Positions 16,206 to 25,559 of a stretch of DNA of 64,000 nucleotides are shown here, one piece after another; the stretch's first letter is position 1, and each line of letters starts with the position of its first letter. The DNA comes from Filomicrobium sp. (GTDB taxonomy: Bacteria > Pseudomonadota > Alphaproteobacteria > Rhizobiales > Hyphomicrobiaceae). The translations under genes were made by a program, and so were the position numbers. The stretch is taken from assembly GCA_017792465.1 (NCBI GenBank), contig CP051234.1:1738606-1802605 (forward strand), in the 5' to 3' direction. The notes under the pieces are model-generated. The model did not search any database. It had not been told where the DNA came from and saw only the letters and a list, made by a program, of their open reading frames with translations.

Positions 16206-18001
16206 GCAACCTCGATCTGGGCTTGATCGGCAATTGTTGTGTCAGCGCGCTGGTGGATAAAGAGGGCCGGGTCGTATGGTGTTGCCTGCCGCGCTTCGAT
16301 GGCGACCCCGTCTTTCATGCGCTGCTGAGCAACAACGGCCGAGAAGAGGGGCGGGCAGGAAACAGCCGGGGTGTTTTTGCCATCGAGCTGGAAGACCTCG
16401 TCGAAAGCACCCAGGCCTACATCCCCAATACGGCGATCCTTCGCACCGAGCTTCGCGGCAAGAGCGGATCAATCGAGATCATCGACTTCATGCCGCGCTT
16501 CAAATGGCGCGAGCGCTCGTTTCGGCCGCAGATGCTGGTGCGTCGTGTGCGCCCGCTGTCGGGCAGCCCGCGTATCCGTATCAAGGTCGAACCCGAATTT
16601 GCCAACGGAAGTGTCAAACCGTTTCAGACGTTTGGCTCCAACCACATCCGCTATTGCAGCGACGATCAGAACTATCGCCTGACGACGGATGCGCCGATCG
16701 ACTACATCCGCAATGCGACGCCGTTCATCGCCAACGAAGCCATCAATCTGATTTTCGGCCCCGATGAAACGCTGAGCGAAGGCGTTTACCAGACCGCCAA
16801 ACATTATGAAGAGCGCACGCATTCGTACTGGAAAAACTGGTCTCACCGTCTGGCGTTGCCGTTCGAGTGGCAGGACGCGGTGACGCGGGCGGCGATCACG
16901 CTGAAGCTTTGCGCTTACGAGCCAACCGGCGCTGTCGTTGCGGCGATGACGACGAGTATCCCTGAAGCGGCCAACTCGGGTCGCAACTGGGATTACCGGT
17001 TCTGCTGGGTGAGGGACGCTTTCTTCGTTATCCGCGCGCTCAACAGTCTGGCGGCGGTCCAGACGATGGAAAACTACGTGCGCTGGATCATGAACGTCGT
17101 GGCGATGACGCAGGGTGGGCGCATCCAGCCGGTCTATGGCATCGGCCTGGAGGCTGAGCTCACCGAGACATACGCGGATGCTCTTCCGGGCTATCGCGGC
17201 ATGGGGCCCGTCCGCATCGGCAACCAGGCGCACGAACACGATCAGCACGATACCTACGGCAACATCATCCTGGGCGTGACTCAGGCCTTCTTCGACCAGC
17301 GCCTGTTTCTGGAGCTGGGGCGCGCGGAGTTCGAGCGCCTCGAAGCCGTCGGCCAGATGGCCTACGACCTGCACGACAAGCCAGATGCCGGCATTTGGGA
17401 ACTGCGGACACGGGCACGCGTTCACACGTCATCCTCGCTGATGTGTTGGGCGGCGTGCGACCGGCTGGCCAAGATTGCGGCCTGCCTGCAGTTGCCGGAC
17501 CGTTCGACCTTCTGGCGCACGCGCGCAGAAAAAATCCGATCTGCCATTCTCGAGCTTGCCTGGTCGGACAAGCGACAGGCGTTCGTTGAGAGCTTCGGCG
17601 GATCGACACTCGATGCGAGCGTCTTGTTGATGAGCGAAGTCGGGATGATCGAGCCGAGCGACCCGCGCTACATCTCGACCGTACGGGTGTTGGAGAAGAC
17701 CTTGGGACGTGGCCCGTTCATGATGCGATACGAAGAAGCCGACGACTTCGGCGTACCGGAAACAACCTTCAACATCTGCGCCTTCTGGCGCCTCGACGCG
17801 CTCGCCAAGATCGGCGAACAAGACAAGGCGCGCGAGATCTTCGAAGAATTGCTGGCTGTGCGTAACCCGCTGGGTCTGATGTCGGAGGACACGGCCTTTG
17901 AGGACCGCATGCTGTGGGGCAACTTCCCACAGACCTATTCGATGGTCGGCATCATCAATGGCGCTGTCCGGCTATCGAAGAGCTGGGAGGCTGCGACATG
18001 A
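16202..18001 (+). CDS. GH15 glycoside hydrolase (trehalase or glucoamylase type)
   Basis: A 599-residue protein starting at GTG 16202, overlapping otsB by four bases. It begins SNLDLGLIGNCCVSALVD and continues with a beta-sandwich domain (to about 230), then an (alpha/alpha)6 barrel with NWDYRFCWVRDAFF and a second acidic region near MSEDTAFEDRMLWGNFPQ; GH15 enzymes use two Glu residues in these parts. Such cytoplasmic GH15 proteins hydrolyse alpha-glucosides, and some are trehalases. Sitting between otsB and otsA with glk next, trehalose is a plausible substrate, which would make a make-and-break cycle. A glucoamylase acting on maltooligosaccharides is the alternative. Confidence 0.88.
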   Translation: MSNLDLGLIGNCCVSALVDKEGRVVWCCLPRFDGDPVFHALLSNNGREEGRAGNSRGVFAIELEDLVESTQAYIPNTAILRTELRGKSGSIEIIDFMPRFKWRERSFRPQMLVRRVRPLSGSPRIRIKVEPEFANGSVKPFQTFGSNHIRYCSDDQNYRLTTDAPIDYIRNATPFIANEAINLIFGPDETLSEGVYQTAKHYEERTHSYWKNWSHRLALPFEWQDAVTRAAITLKLCAYEPTGAVVAAMTTSIPEAANSGRNWDYRFCWVRDAFFVIRALNSLAAVQTMENYVRWIMNVVAMTQGGRIQPVYGIGLEAELTETYADALPGYRGMGPVRIGNQAHEHDQHDTYGNIILGVTQAFFDQRLFLELGRAEFERLEAVGQMAYDLHDKPDAGIWELRTRARVHTSSSLMCWAACDRLAKIAACLQLPDRSTFWRTRAEKIRSAILELAWSDKRQAFVESFGGSTLDASVLLMSEVGMIEPSDPRYISTVRVLEKTLGRGPFMMRYEEADDFGVPETTFNICAFWRLDALAKIGEQDKAREIFEELLAVRNPLGLMSEDTAFEDRMLWGNFPQTYSMVGIINGAVRLSKSWEAAT

Positions 18002-19389
18002 GCCGGTTGATCGTCGTTTCGAACCGCGTTGCCGATGTCACCAAGGCGGTGCAGTCGGGCGGCTTGGCGACTGCGGTCGCGGATGCCTTGCAGGAGGCGC
18101 GCGGGCTGTGGTTTGGCTGGGACGGAACGGTTGTTTCGAATGACACCCACATCGGTATCTCGATCAACCAGCAAGGCAATGTACGCACGGCGACGGTGCC
18201 GCTTAGCCAACGAGACTACGATGAATATTACGTCGGCTTCTCCAACAACGTCCTGTGGCCGTCGTTCCATTACCGGCTCGATCTCAACTTGATCGATTCC
18301 AAATCGATCGACGGCTACCGGCGCGTCAACCAGCGTTTTGCGCGGGCGCTTGCGGCTCTGCTTGAACCCGACGACCTCATCTGGATCCACGACTACCACT
18401 TCATACCGCTGGCAGCAGAACTGCGCGCGTTGGGCGTCAAACACCGGATCGGCTTTTTCCTTCACATCCCGTTTCCGCCGCCCGATATCTTCCTGGCCGT
18501 GCCCGAACAGCAATGGCTTGCGCGGGCGATGTTTTCTTATGATCTCGTCGGCTTCCAGACGGCCTCCGATACGCAGAACTTCATCCGTTATGTTCTTGAG
18601 CAAGCCGGCGGGGAACAGGTCAGCGACACCGAACTCAAGGCCTTTGGCGGGACGATCAAGGTTCGACCGTTCCCGATCGGGATCGATGTCGAAGCGTTCT
18701 ACGACATGGCGCATACGCCGACCGCCGACGAGCAGATTCAGCGCCTGCAGCGTCGCAGCATGGCCAGCAATCATATCATCGGCGTCGACAGGCTCGACTA
18801 CAGCAAGGGACTGCCCGACCGTTTGCGAGCCTTCCGGCGGCTGCTCGATCTTTATCCGGAAAACCGCAAGGCGGTAACACTGATGCAGATTTCGCCGCCG
18901 ACGCGCGAAGATGTGCAGGCCTATGCGGATATCCGCCAGGAACTGGAGGGGCTGTCGGGCGCGATCAACGGCGAATACAGCGATTTCGACTGGACGCCGG
19001 TGCGCTACATCCATCGTGCCGTTCCGCGCGCCACGCTTGCCGCACTGTTCCGCGGCAGTCAGGTCGGGCTGGTGACGCCGCTTCGGGATGGAATGAATCT
19101 GGTCGCCAAGGAATACATCGCGGCGCAGGATGCCGACGACCCCGGCGTGTTGGTACTGTCGCGGTTCGCCGGCGCCGCCGAAGAACTTACGGATGCGATC
19201 CTGGTCAACCCCTACGACAACGACGAGGTCGCGCAGGCGCTGCAAAGATCGTTGACCATGAAAAAAGAGGAGCGCATCGAACGCCACAACGCGCTCTTCG
19301 ATAAGGTGCAAAAGCACGACGTCAAGAATTGGCGCGAAACGTTTCTGAATGAGCTTAAATCGTCGCGGCGGGCAAACGAGAGCGGATAA
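17998..19389 (+). CDS. otsA: Trehalose-6-phosphate synthase
   Basis: Transfers glucose from UDP-glucose to glucose-6-phosphate. The protein has 463 residues from the ATG at 17998, which overlaps the GH15 stop (ATGA). [14 protein letters not shown] is the classical OtsA N-terminus with the Arg that binds glucose-6-phosphate; QSGGLATAV is the N-loop; [40 protein letters not shown] and [11 protein letters not shown] follow. This is the genuine trehalose enzyme, in contrast to the GgpS-type paralogue at 1357-2883. It ends five bases before glk. Confidence 0.96.
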   Translation: MSRLIVVSNRVADVTKAVQSGGLATAVADALQEARGLWFGWDGTVVSNDTHIGISINQQGNVRTATVPLSQRDYDEYYVGFSNNVLWPSFHYRLDLNLIDSKSIDGYRRVNQRFARALAALLEPDDLIWIHDYHFIPLAAELRALGVKHRIGFFLHIPFPPPDIFLAVPEQQWLARAMFSYDLVGFQTASDTQNFIRYVLEQAGGEQVSDTELKAFGGTIKVRPFPIGIDVEAFYDMAHTPTADEQIQRLQRRSMASNHIIGVDRLDYSKGLPDRLRAFRRLLDLYPENRKAVTLMQISPPTREDVQAYADIRQELEGLSGAINGEYSDFDWTPVRYIHRAVPRATLAALFRGSQVGLVTPLRDGMNLVAKEYIAAQDADDPGVLVLSRFAGAAEELTDAILVNPYDNDEVAQALQRSLTMKKEERIERHNALFDKVQKHDVKNWRETFLNELKSSRRANESG

Positions 19390-19394
19390 GACAA

Positions 19395-20333
19395 ATGGGC
19401 GCCAGTAGCCTCCTGGGTGATGTCGGCGGTACGAACGCGCGCTTTGCGATCAGCAAGGGCCCTGGCGAACTATCCGACGTTTGCTCATTCAAGGCTGCGG
19501 ATTACCCGAATTTCGATGACGCCCTTTTGAAATATCTGGCTGACCGTCGCAGCGAGGGCGATCTTGCTCTTGAGGGCGTTTGCATCGCTGCCGCCGGTCC
19601 CGTCGAGGCGCATGGCGCAGTGTCTTTGACGAACTCGCCCTGGCAGATCTCTCAAGCGGGACTACGCAAAGCGGCCGGGGTTACGCGCGCGAGACTTTTC
19701 AACGATCTTGAGGCCGTGGCTCTGGCCCTCCCGCATCTCAAAGCTGCCGACTGGCTCTCCATTGGCAATTGCGCCGACCCGCCGCTTGCCGGCAACCTCA
19801 TCGCCATCAATGTCGGCACCGGCTTTGGCGCGGCGATTGCGGTCAAAGCGCAGGATGGCTCGGACTTCGCGGTGGCAACAGAGCCCGGCCATATGACGTT
19901 CGCTCCGTTGACCGATCTCGAAGCGCAGCTGCGAGACGGATTGACCTCGATCGAAGATTTGTTGTCAGGCCAAGGTGTCGTTGATGCCTATCGCAAGCTT
20001 GCCAAATCAGGGGTGAGCGGTGAGCCAAGCGCATTGACGACGGCGGCCGAAGTTTTCGCCTCTATCGAAAGTTCGCCGGCCGCTGCGAAGGTTTTTGCAG
20101 CCTTCGACAGCCTGTTGGCGAGGGTCAGCGGTGATCTCGTTCTGGCGACCGGCAGCTGGGGCGGGTGCTATTTCTGCGGGAGCGTCGCCAATGGATGGGT
20201 CGACAATGTCGATGCCAAACAGTTCCGCAGCGTGTTCGTCGAAAAAGGCAAGATGGCCGCGCGCATGAAACAGGTTCCGACGCGCGTCATCCGCAATCCG
20301 CAACCGGCGCTATTGGGCTTGAGCTACGCGTGA
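19395..20333 (+). CDS. glk: Glucokinase
   Basis: Phosphorylates glucose with ATP. A 312-residue bacterial Glk of the non-ROK group: LLGDVGGTNARFAI at the N-terminus is the phosphate-binding motif, IAAAGPVE follows, LFNDLEAVALALP contains the catalytic Asp, and NVGTGFGAAIAV and EPGHMTF are further signatures. It begins five bases after otsA, so it is the last gene of the operon. It would return glucose released by the GH15 enzyme to glucose-6-phosphate, the OtsA acceptor. The usual length is about 320. Confidence 0.95.
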   Translation: MGASSLLGDVGGTNARFAISKGPGELSDVCSFKAADYPNFDDALLKYLADRRSEGDLALEGVCIAAAGPVEAHGAVSLTNSPWQISQAGLRKAAGVTRARLFNDLEAVALALPHLKAADWLSIGNCADPPLAGNLIAINVGTGFGAAIAVKAQDGSDFAVATEPGHMTFAPLTDLEAQLRDGLTSIEDLLSGQGVVDAYRKLAKSGVSGEPSALTTAAEVFASIESSPAAAKVFAAFDSLLARVSGDLVLATGSWGGCYFCGSVANGWVDNVDAKQFRSVFVEKGKMAARMKQVPTRVIRNPQPALLGLSYA

Positions 20334-20425
20334 GCCGTTGGGCGGGCTTGACGGCAGTCGTCGGGCGGCCAGCACGGTGCAACCTGCATTCGGGCGGGCG
20401 GGAATGACGAGGCGCGTGTCAGCTC

Positions 20426-20875
20426 TTACTTGCAGTTGCAGTCGTCGTCGTGATCGTCGAACAGTTCGAAGAGCGCGTCGTACATTTCGTCGACGGTTTC
20501 GATGACGGCCAGGTTGGCTTTGTAGGCGGCCTTGGCTTCGCTCAACGTCACCATGTTTTGCGCCAGATCGACATTCGGCGCGGCGACCATACCGTCTTCA
20601 TTGGCGAAGCTGGAACCGGGCTCGTAGACGGAAACATAGGCTGGCGTGATCGGCACCACGGTCGCCTGCACACCGCCTGGCGTTGCGCCCGTAATGACCG
20701 GCGACAGCCGGACCGTTAACGGTTGGTAAAGGCCGTCGCTGGTCTCAGAGTTTGATGCATCATCGGGAAGGGGGCCGCGCGAAGACGCGTTGGCGATATT
20801 GCTCGCAGCCGTTTCGACGCGCAGCGACTGCGCCATCAGCCCGGAACGGGCAATGTTAAACGCGGTACTCAACAT
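20426..20875 (-). CDS. Orphan FlgC-like rod protein
   Basis: A 149-residue protein with both ends of the flagellar rod family. The N-terminal ARSGLMAQSLRVETAASNIA matches the rod SGxxAQxxR...N.A motif. The C-terminal MVAAPNVDLAQNMVTLSEA and YKANLAVIETVDEMYDAL match the FlgC ending. No flagellar gene lies near it, unlike genuine flgC. An unusual tail, FDDHDDDCNCK, follows the usual FlgC end and looks able to bind metal. It could be a stray paralogue, possibly co-opted for another export or envelope role. Confidence 0.7.
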   Translation of the reverse strand: MLSTAFNIARSGLMAQSLRVETAASNIANASSRGPLPDDASNSETSDGLYQPLTVRLSPVITGATPGGVQATVVPITPAYVSVYEPGSSFANEDGMVAAPNVDLAQNMVTLSEAKAAYKANLAVIETVDEMYDALFELFDDHDDDCNCK

Positions 20876-21077
20876 GGATACTTACTCGGACACACAAACC
20901 CGAAAAGGCTAGCACGCCAGCCGTTAACACAAGCTGAAATGCTTCATCCAGGCTTCGCCCCTGTGACGGCTTGTCTGGGGCTGCCGATTGCCCATGCGCC
21001 TGCTGCGCGAGCCTGCTATGACACTCCAAGAATAGCGTTGGCGGAAAAAGACCTACGCTGCAGGGGGAGACAGGCGC

Positions 21078-21701
21078 ATGACGTTTCGGATTGGGTTATT
21101 GGCGATTTTGATGGCGCTCACCGCCCTCGCGCCAGTCGGCGTGCAAGCGGTCGACAAGGGCGAGCAGGTGGCAGCCGCGCCGGATGCTGCGGGTGCCAGC
21201 GAGGATGCCGGTCTGGGTGAAACGAAGATCGTCTATTCCGAGAAGAAGATCGACGACCAGATCCTGAGTTTTGGCTATCGCACGCTGGAATGCCAATTGC
21301 CGGATGCCATTGAGGCGTTCGGCGCTCAGTCCATCAATCTGGAGCCCGGCGTCTTCCTGCATCTGGTTCCCTGCCAGATGGCAGATCTCAACATCCCCTA
21401 TTACGCAGTTTTGGAGACGGCAGGAAAATTCGAGCTGATCGAGTTTCAGCAATCATCAGCGGAAGAAGAAAACTCCAACCCATCGCTCATGACCAACGCG
21501 GCCTGGGACAAGAAGACCGGGACGCTGACGGGACATCGCTATTATTCGCCGAACATGGATTGCGGATCGTTCGAGCGGCATCGCCTAGCGCTCAACGAGC
21601 AGGCCTTTTATCTGATGGAATATAGGCAGAAGGACGAGTGCGACGGCAAACAGCAAAAGCCCGAGACCTACCCTCTGCTATGGAGCGGCGAGGGCGATTA
21701 G
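21078..21701 (+). CDS. Secreted hypothetical protein
   Basis: A 207-residue product with a Sec signal (IGLLAILMALTALAPVGVQA). The mature part begins with an Ala/Asp-rich linker and continues with a domain containing four or five cysteines (LECQLP, VPCQMAD, NMDCGSF, DECDGK), suggesting disulfides in the periplasm. The pattern TGTLTGHRYYSPNMDCG and YRQKDECDG resembles the C-terminal part of DUF1176 proteins, a tentative link. GGGGGA precedes the ATG. It is monocistronic; no function can be assigned. Confidence 0.65.
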   Translation: MTFRIGLLAILMALTALAPVGVQAVDKGEQVAAAPDAAGASEDAGLGETKIVYSEKKIDDQILSFGYRTLECQLPDAIEAFGAQSINLEPGVFLHLVPCQMADLNIPYYAVLETAGKFELIEFQQSSAEEENSNPSLMTNAAWDKKTGTLTGHRYYSPNMDCGSFERHRLALNEQAFYLMEYRQKDECDGKQQKPETYPLLWSGEGD

Positions 21702-21801
21702 GTGCGGGCCGGTGCTTATTGGCGGGGGCTGTTGAAGGCCACGGCGGGATTGACGATTGGGCGGGACTGAAGATTGGCCAATCCCGCCGAACCAAGGATC
21801 A

Positions 21802-23301
21802 TCAGATCTTCTGGTTATATTCACCGACTTCGGACTGCTCGGAGAGCAGCTTGTCGATATCGGCGAAGATGGCGCGCATGTTGGCTTCCGACGTCGGGCT
21901 TTCGACGACGATGACCAACTCCGGTTTGTTCGACGACGCGCGGACCAAGCCCCAGGTGCCATCTTCCAAGACGACGCGGATGCCATTCACCGTGATCAAA
22001 TCGCGGACCTTCTGCCCGGCGATCTCTTCGCCGGCTTCAGCACGCTTTTTGTAGTTCTCGATGATGCGATCGACGACGCCGTATTTTACTTCATCGCCGC
22101 ACTTAGGCGACATGGTCGGCGACTGCCAGGTCTTGGGCAAGGCGTCTTTGAGATCCGACATCGATTTATCGGGATTGCGGTCGAGCATGTCGCAAACGGC
22201 GAGCGCCGCGACGAGGCCGTCGTCGTAACCGTTGCCGAGCGGCGGATTGAAGAAGAAGTGGCCGGACTTCTCGAACCCGACAAGTGCGCCGGTCTCATGC
22301 GAGAAGCGCTTGATGTAGGAGTGGCCGGTCTTCCAGTAGGTCGTCGTCGCGCCGTTTTCGATGAGAACCGGATCGGTCGTGAAGAGGCCGGTCGATTTCA
22401 CATCGACGACGAACTTTGCGTTCTCATGCAGGGATGAGATATCGCGGGCGAGCATGACGCCAACCTTGTCGGCGAAGATCTCATCACCGGTGTTGTCGAC
22501 GACGCCGCAACGGTCACCATCGCCATCGAAGCCCAGGCCGACATCGGCGCCATGCTCCTTCACCGCATCAGCGATGGCGTGCAGCATTTTCAGGTCTTCG
22601 GGGTTGGGGTTATAGCGCGGGAAGGAGTGATCGAGTTCGACGTCGAGCGGGATCACTTCGCAGCCGATCGCTTCCAGAACCTTGGGAGCGAATTCGCCGG
22701 CGGTGCCGTTGCCGCAGGCGGCGACGACCTTGAGGCGGCGGGTCAGTTTCGGGCGGTCGATCAGCATGGCGATGTAACGCTCGCCCATGTCGGGAACGAA
22801 GATGTACTTGCCGCCGCCGGTTGCCTCGGACTTGCCTTCCAGCACGATCTCCTTCAGTTCGCTCATCTCTTCCGGCCCAAGCGTCAGTGGGCGGCCAAGG
22901 CCCATCTTGATGCCGGTCCAGCCGTTGTCATTGTGGCTGGCCGTCACCATCGCGACGCCTTCGACGTCGAGGGCGAACTGGGCGTAGTAGGCGATCGGCG
23001 AAAGCGCCAGGCCGATGTCGTAGACCTCGAACCCGCCAGCCAGCAGGCCGGTCATCAGCGCCTGCTTCACCTGCCCGGAATACGAGCGATAATCGTGGCC
23101 GACGACGATGCGTTTCTTGACGCCGCGGTTTTCAAACAGCTTGGCCAGACCGAGGCCGACGGCGTTCAGCCCCATCAGGTTGATTTCTTCGGGAAACAGC
23201 CAGCGCGCGTCGTACTCGCGAAATCCTGTCGGCTTAACGAGCGGCAGGCGCTCGAAGTCTGCGGTGTTGGGTTTCAAGTCGGCCAGCGGTTTGGGCAGCA
23301 T
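21802..23301 (-). CDS. Phosphomannomutase/phosphoglucomutase
   Basis: Interconverts mannose or glucose 1- and 6-phosphates. A 499-residue alpha-D-phosphohexomutase: FREYDARW near the N-terminus, the phosphoserine loop TASHNDNGWTGIK, the metal-binding loop GFDGDGDRCGVVD, and a sugar-binding GFEKSGHFFFNP. The four-domain order is normal, and the C-terminal domain ends with VRASSNKPELVIVVE, the phosphate-binding loop. Start ATG 23301 has CAGGAG upstream. It would supply glucose-1-phosphate for nucleotide-sugar donors used by OtsA and GgpS, or mannose-1-phosphate for polysaccharide. Confidence 0.93.
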   Translation of the reverse strand: MLPKPLADLKPNTADFERLPLVKPTGFREYDARWLFPEEINLMGLNAVGLGLAKLFENRGVKKRIVVGHDYRSYSGQVKQALMTGLLAGGFEVYDIGLALSPIAYYAQFALDVEGVAMVTASHNDNGWTGIKMGLGRPLTLGPEEMSELKEIVLEGKSEATGGGKYIFVPDMGERYIAMLIDRPKLTRRLKVVAACGNGTAGEFAPKVLEAIGCEVIPLDVELDHSFPRYNPNPEDLKMLHAIADAVKEHGADVGLGFDGDGDRCGVVDNTGDEIFADKVGVMLARDISSLHENAKFVVDVKSTGLFTTDPVLIENGATTTYWKTGHSYIKRFSHETGALVGFEKSGHFFFNPPLGNGYDDGLVAALAVCDMLDRNPDKSMSDLKDALPKTWQSPTMSPKCGDEVKYGVVDRIIENYKKRAEAGEEIAGQKVRDLITVNGIRVVLEDGTWGLVRASSNKPELVIVVESPTSEANMRAIFADIDKLLSEQSEVGEYNQKI

Positions 23302-23657
23302 GTAAATCGCTCCTGGCTGTTTCGGGCAAATTGGATTGCGCATCCTGCAAAGCTTGTTTGCTCATGGTGCGGCGATCATATCGCGAAGGTCTGCGTCTTC
23401 CTATTGCAGCGCAGCAGGGTGCAATCAAGTCGTGCCATATGAATTCACGTTGCAATGTGTGGCAATGGGCCACTTAGGGCTAACTTAACGATGCCAAAAT
23501 GGGTGCGCAGTGGTACGACGTCGGTCGATTGGGACAAGGCCAAGATCAGGTTGTACCTCCAAATACTTGGCCTTTAACCAATCGCAGAGATCGTCCCAGG
23601 ACAAAAGACGAACCGCATCATGCCGGAATGAATTGACAGCCAGTCGAGCCTCCAGAG
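23302..23657. other. Divergent intergenic region
   Basis: 356 bp between the phosphohexomutase (minus) and the NdvA-like exporter (plus). It should hold both promoters. I see no repeat, operator or small gene that can be supported. Confidence 0.4.
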
Positions 23658-25433
23658 TTGACCGCGCAATCTAATAACACCTCACACAGTGCCTTTGGCC
23701 TGGCCTCCACCTATTTGCGGGCCCTCAGAATGCTGGGCAGCGAGTGGCGGCTGGCGGCGGCGCTGTGCTGTTCAAGTCTGGCAATTGCCGGCGTTCAGTT
23801 GGCCGAACCGGTTCTCTTCGGCTGGGTTGTCGATGCCATTGCGAAGGCTGAGCCGTCTGGAAACCTCATCCTGGGCTGGGCGGCGCTTGGGCTCTTCGGA
23901 ATTCTCGCCAGCGTCGTCGTCGCTGTGTTTTCCGACAGGCTGGCCCACCGGCAGCGGCTTCTGGCACTAGCGGAAGCCTTCGAGCAGGCGATCACTCTGC
24001 CGCTGAGCTATCACGCCAAACGCGGGTCGGGGGCGGTGGTGGGTGCCGTTCTGCGCGGAACCGACGAGCTCTTCTGGTTGTGGCTCGGCGCCATGCGCGA
24101 GCAAATCACCGCGTTTGTCGCGATCCTGCTGCTGGTGCCGGTGGCGATCACAATCGATTGGCGGATGGCAGCGATCCTCGCGATTCTGGCGATCTGCTAC
24201 ACGGTGCTCAACCTGCATGTCATTTCCAAAACTCACTCCGGCCAGATGCAGGCCGAGCAGCATCGTTATGGCGTCTCCGGGCGGGTCGGAGACGTGATCG
24301 GCAACGTGACGGTTGTTCAGAGCTACACCCGTCTGGCTGCCGAGGCCGAGGCCGTGCGCGGCATGACTAAGCAGCTCTTGGATGCGCAGTATCCGGTGCT
24401 GACGTGGTGGGGCATTTTGGCCGTTTTGCAGAAGGCCGCGGCGTCTCTGGCGATGGTGGCGATTTTTGCGGCTGGGGCGATCTTGGCGGCGCAAGGCGAA
24501 GTCTCTATCGGGGAAATTGTCTCATTCGTTGCTCTCGCCAACGTGCTGATCGGGAAACTCGACCAGCTGTCGTCGTTTGTCGTTCGCATTCAACAGGCGG
24601 TGCCGGCGCTCGACAACTATTTTGCGTTGGTGGACGAACGTGCCTCCATCACCGATGGTCCGGACGCCCGGCCGCTTGCGAACGCCCAAGGCGACGTCCG
24701 CTATGAGAACGTCACGTTCAAGTTTGCCGAAAGCGATCAGGGCGTCTTCGATCTAACGCTTGATGGCAAGGCCGGTCAGACGATCGCGCTCGTCGGGCCG
24801 ACGGGATCGGGCAAGACGACAACGCTGGCGCTGCTGCAGCGGCTGCGCGCGCCCGATGAAGGACGCATTACCATCGACGGGCGTGACATTGCAGGCGTGA
24901 CTTTGCATTCGTTGCGCCATGCCATTGCGGTGGTGTTCCAGGATGCCGGGCTCTTTAACCGGTCGATTGGCGAAAACATCCGCGTCGGCCGCCCTCAAGC
25001 GAGCGATGCTGAAGTTGAACAGGCCGCGCGCCTTGCCCAGGCGCATGACTTCATCATGGCGAAGCCTGACGGCTATAATTTCGTGATCGGTGAGCGGGGT
25101 GCATCGCTGTCGGGTGGCGAACGCCAGCGCCTTGCCATTGCGCGTGCCATCCTGAAGGACGCGCCGATCCTGATCCTGGACGAAGCGACAAGCGCACTCG
25201 ACGCGGAGACGGAAGCGCGGATCAAGCGCGCGCTCGACAAGCTGCGCGAGGGCCGTACGACATTCATCATCGCGCATCGGCTGTCGACGGTGACGGACGC
25301 CGATGAAATTCTGGTTCTCGATGGTGGCCGGATTATCGAGCGCGGAACGTTCCACAGTTTAGTTGCGGAGAACGGTCTATTTGCGCGGATGGTCCGCGAA
25401 GGCGGCTTCGCCGAACCCTCAGGATCTGAATAG
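23658..25433 (+). CDS. ndvA: NdvA/ChvA-like glucan-exporting ABC transporter
   Basis: A 591-residue half-transporter: six membrane segments (about 30-310) followed by an ATPase with Walker A GPTGSGKTTTL, signature LSGGERQRLAIARAI, Walker B ILILDEATSAL and the switch histidine in IIAHRLSTV. The membrane half follows the NdvA pattern (AEPVLFG near residue 45, LPLSYHAKRG, SAQYPVL-like LDAQYPVLTWW), so export of cyclic beta-1,2-glucan or a related periplasmic glucan is likely. No glucan synthase (ndvB) is in view. The start is TTG 23658 with a weak ribosome-binding site, chosen because family members begin at this place. Confidence 0.85.
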   Translation: MTAQSNNTSHSAFGLASTYLRALRMLGSEWRLAAALCCSSLAIAGVQLAEPVLFGWVVDAIAKAEPSGNLILGWAALGLFGILASVVVAVFSDRLAHRQRLLALAEAFEQAITLPLSYHAKRGSGAVVGAVLRGTDELFWLWLGAMREQITAFVAILLLVPVAITIDWRMAAILAILAICYTVLNLHVISKTHSGQMQAEQHRYGVSGRVGDVIGNVTVVQSYTRLAAEAEAVRGMTKQLLDAQYPVLTWWGILAVLQKAAASLAMVAIFAAGAILAAQGEVSIGEIVSFVALANVLIGKLDQLSSFVVRIQQAVPALDNYFALVDERASITDGPDARPLANAQGDVRYENVTFKFAESDQGVFDLTLDGKAGQTIALVGPTGSGKTTTLALLQRLRAPDEGRITIDGRDIAGVTLHSLRHAIAVVFQDAGLFNRSIGENIRVGRPQASDAEVEQAARLAQAHDFIMAKPDGYNFVIGERGASLSGGERQRLAIARAILKDAPILILDEATSALDAETEARIKRALDKLREGRTTFIIAHRLSTVTDADEILVLDGGRIIERGTFHSLVAENGLFARMVREGGFAEPSGSE

Positions 25434-25490
25434 ATTCTCTCTGCGTGACTGCCAGGCGAACCCAGCTCGGCCGGCCGTCAGTAAAGCGCG

Positions 25491-25530
25491 CAAAAAACAA
25501 GGGCTGCCGGTGCAATGCTCGGCAGCCCTT
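25491..25530 (-). terminator. Intrinsic terminator of ribA
   Basis: An 11-bp perfect stem AAGGGCTGCCG / CGGCAGCCCTT (25499-25509, 25520-25530) with a 10-base loop. Read on the minus strand it is followed by TTGTTTTTTG. It lies about 30 bp past the ribA stop. The stem may also slow transcription arriving from the ABC gene. Confidence 0.8.
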
Positions 25531-25559
25531 CATGTTCTTTCGCGTATTGGCACCAGCCC

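Noticed and set aside
17935-19317. 460-codon minus-strand frame opposite otsA
   Set aside because: Antisense shadow of a well-conserved gene; the product is Arg/Val/Asp-rich without family motifs.
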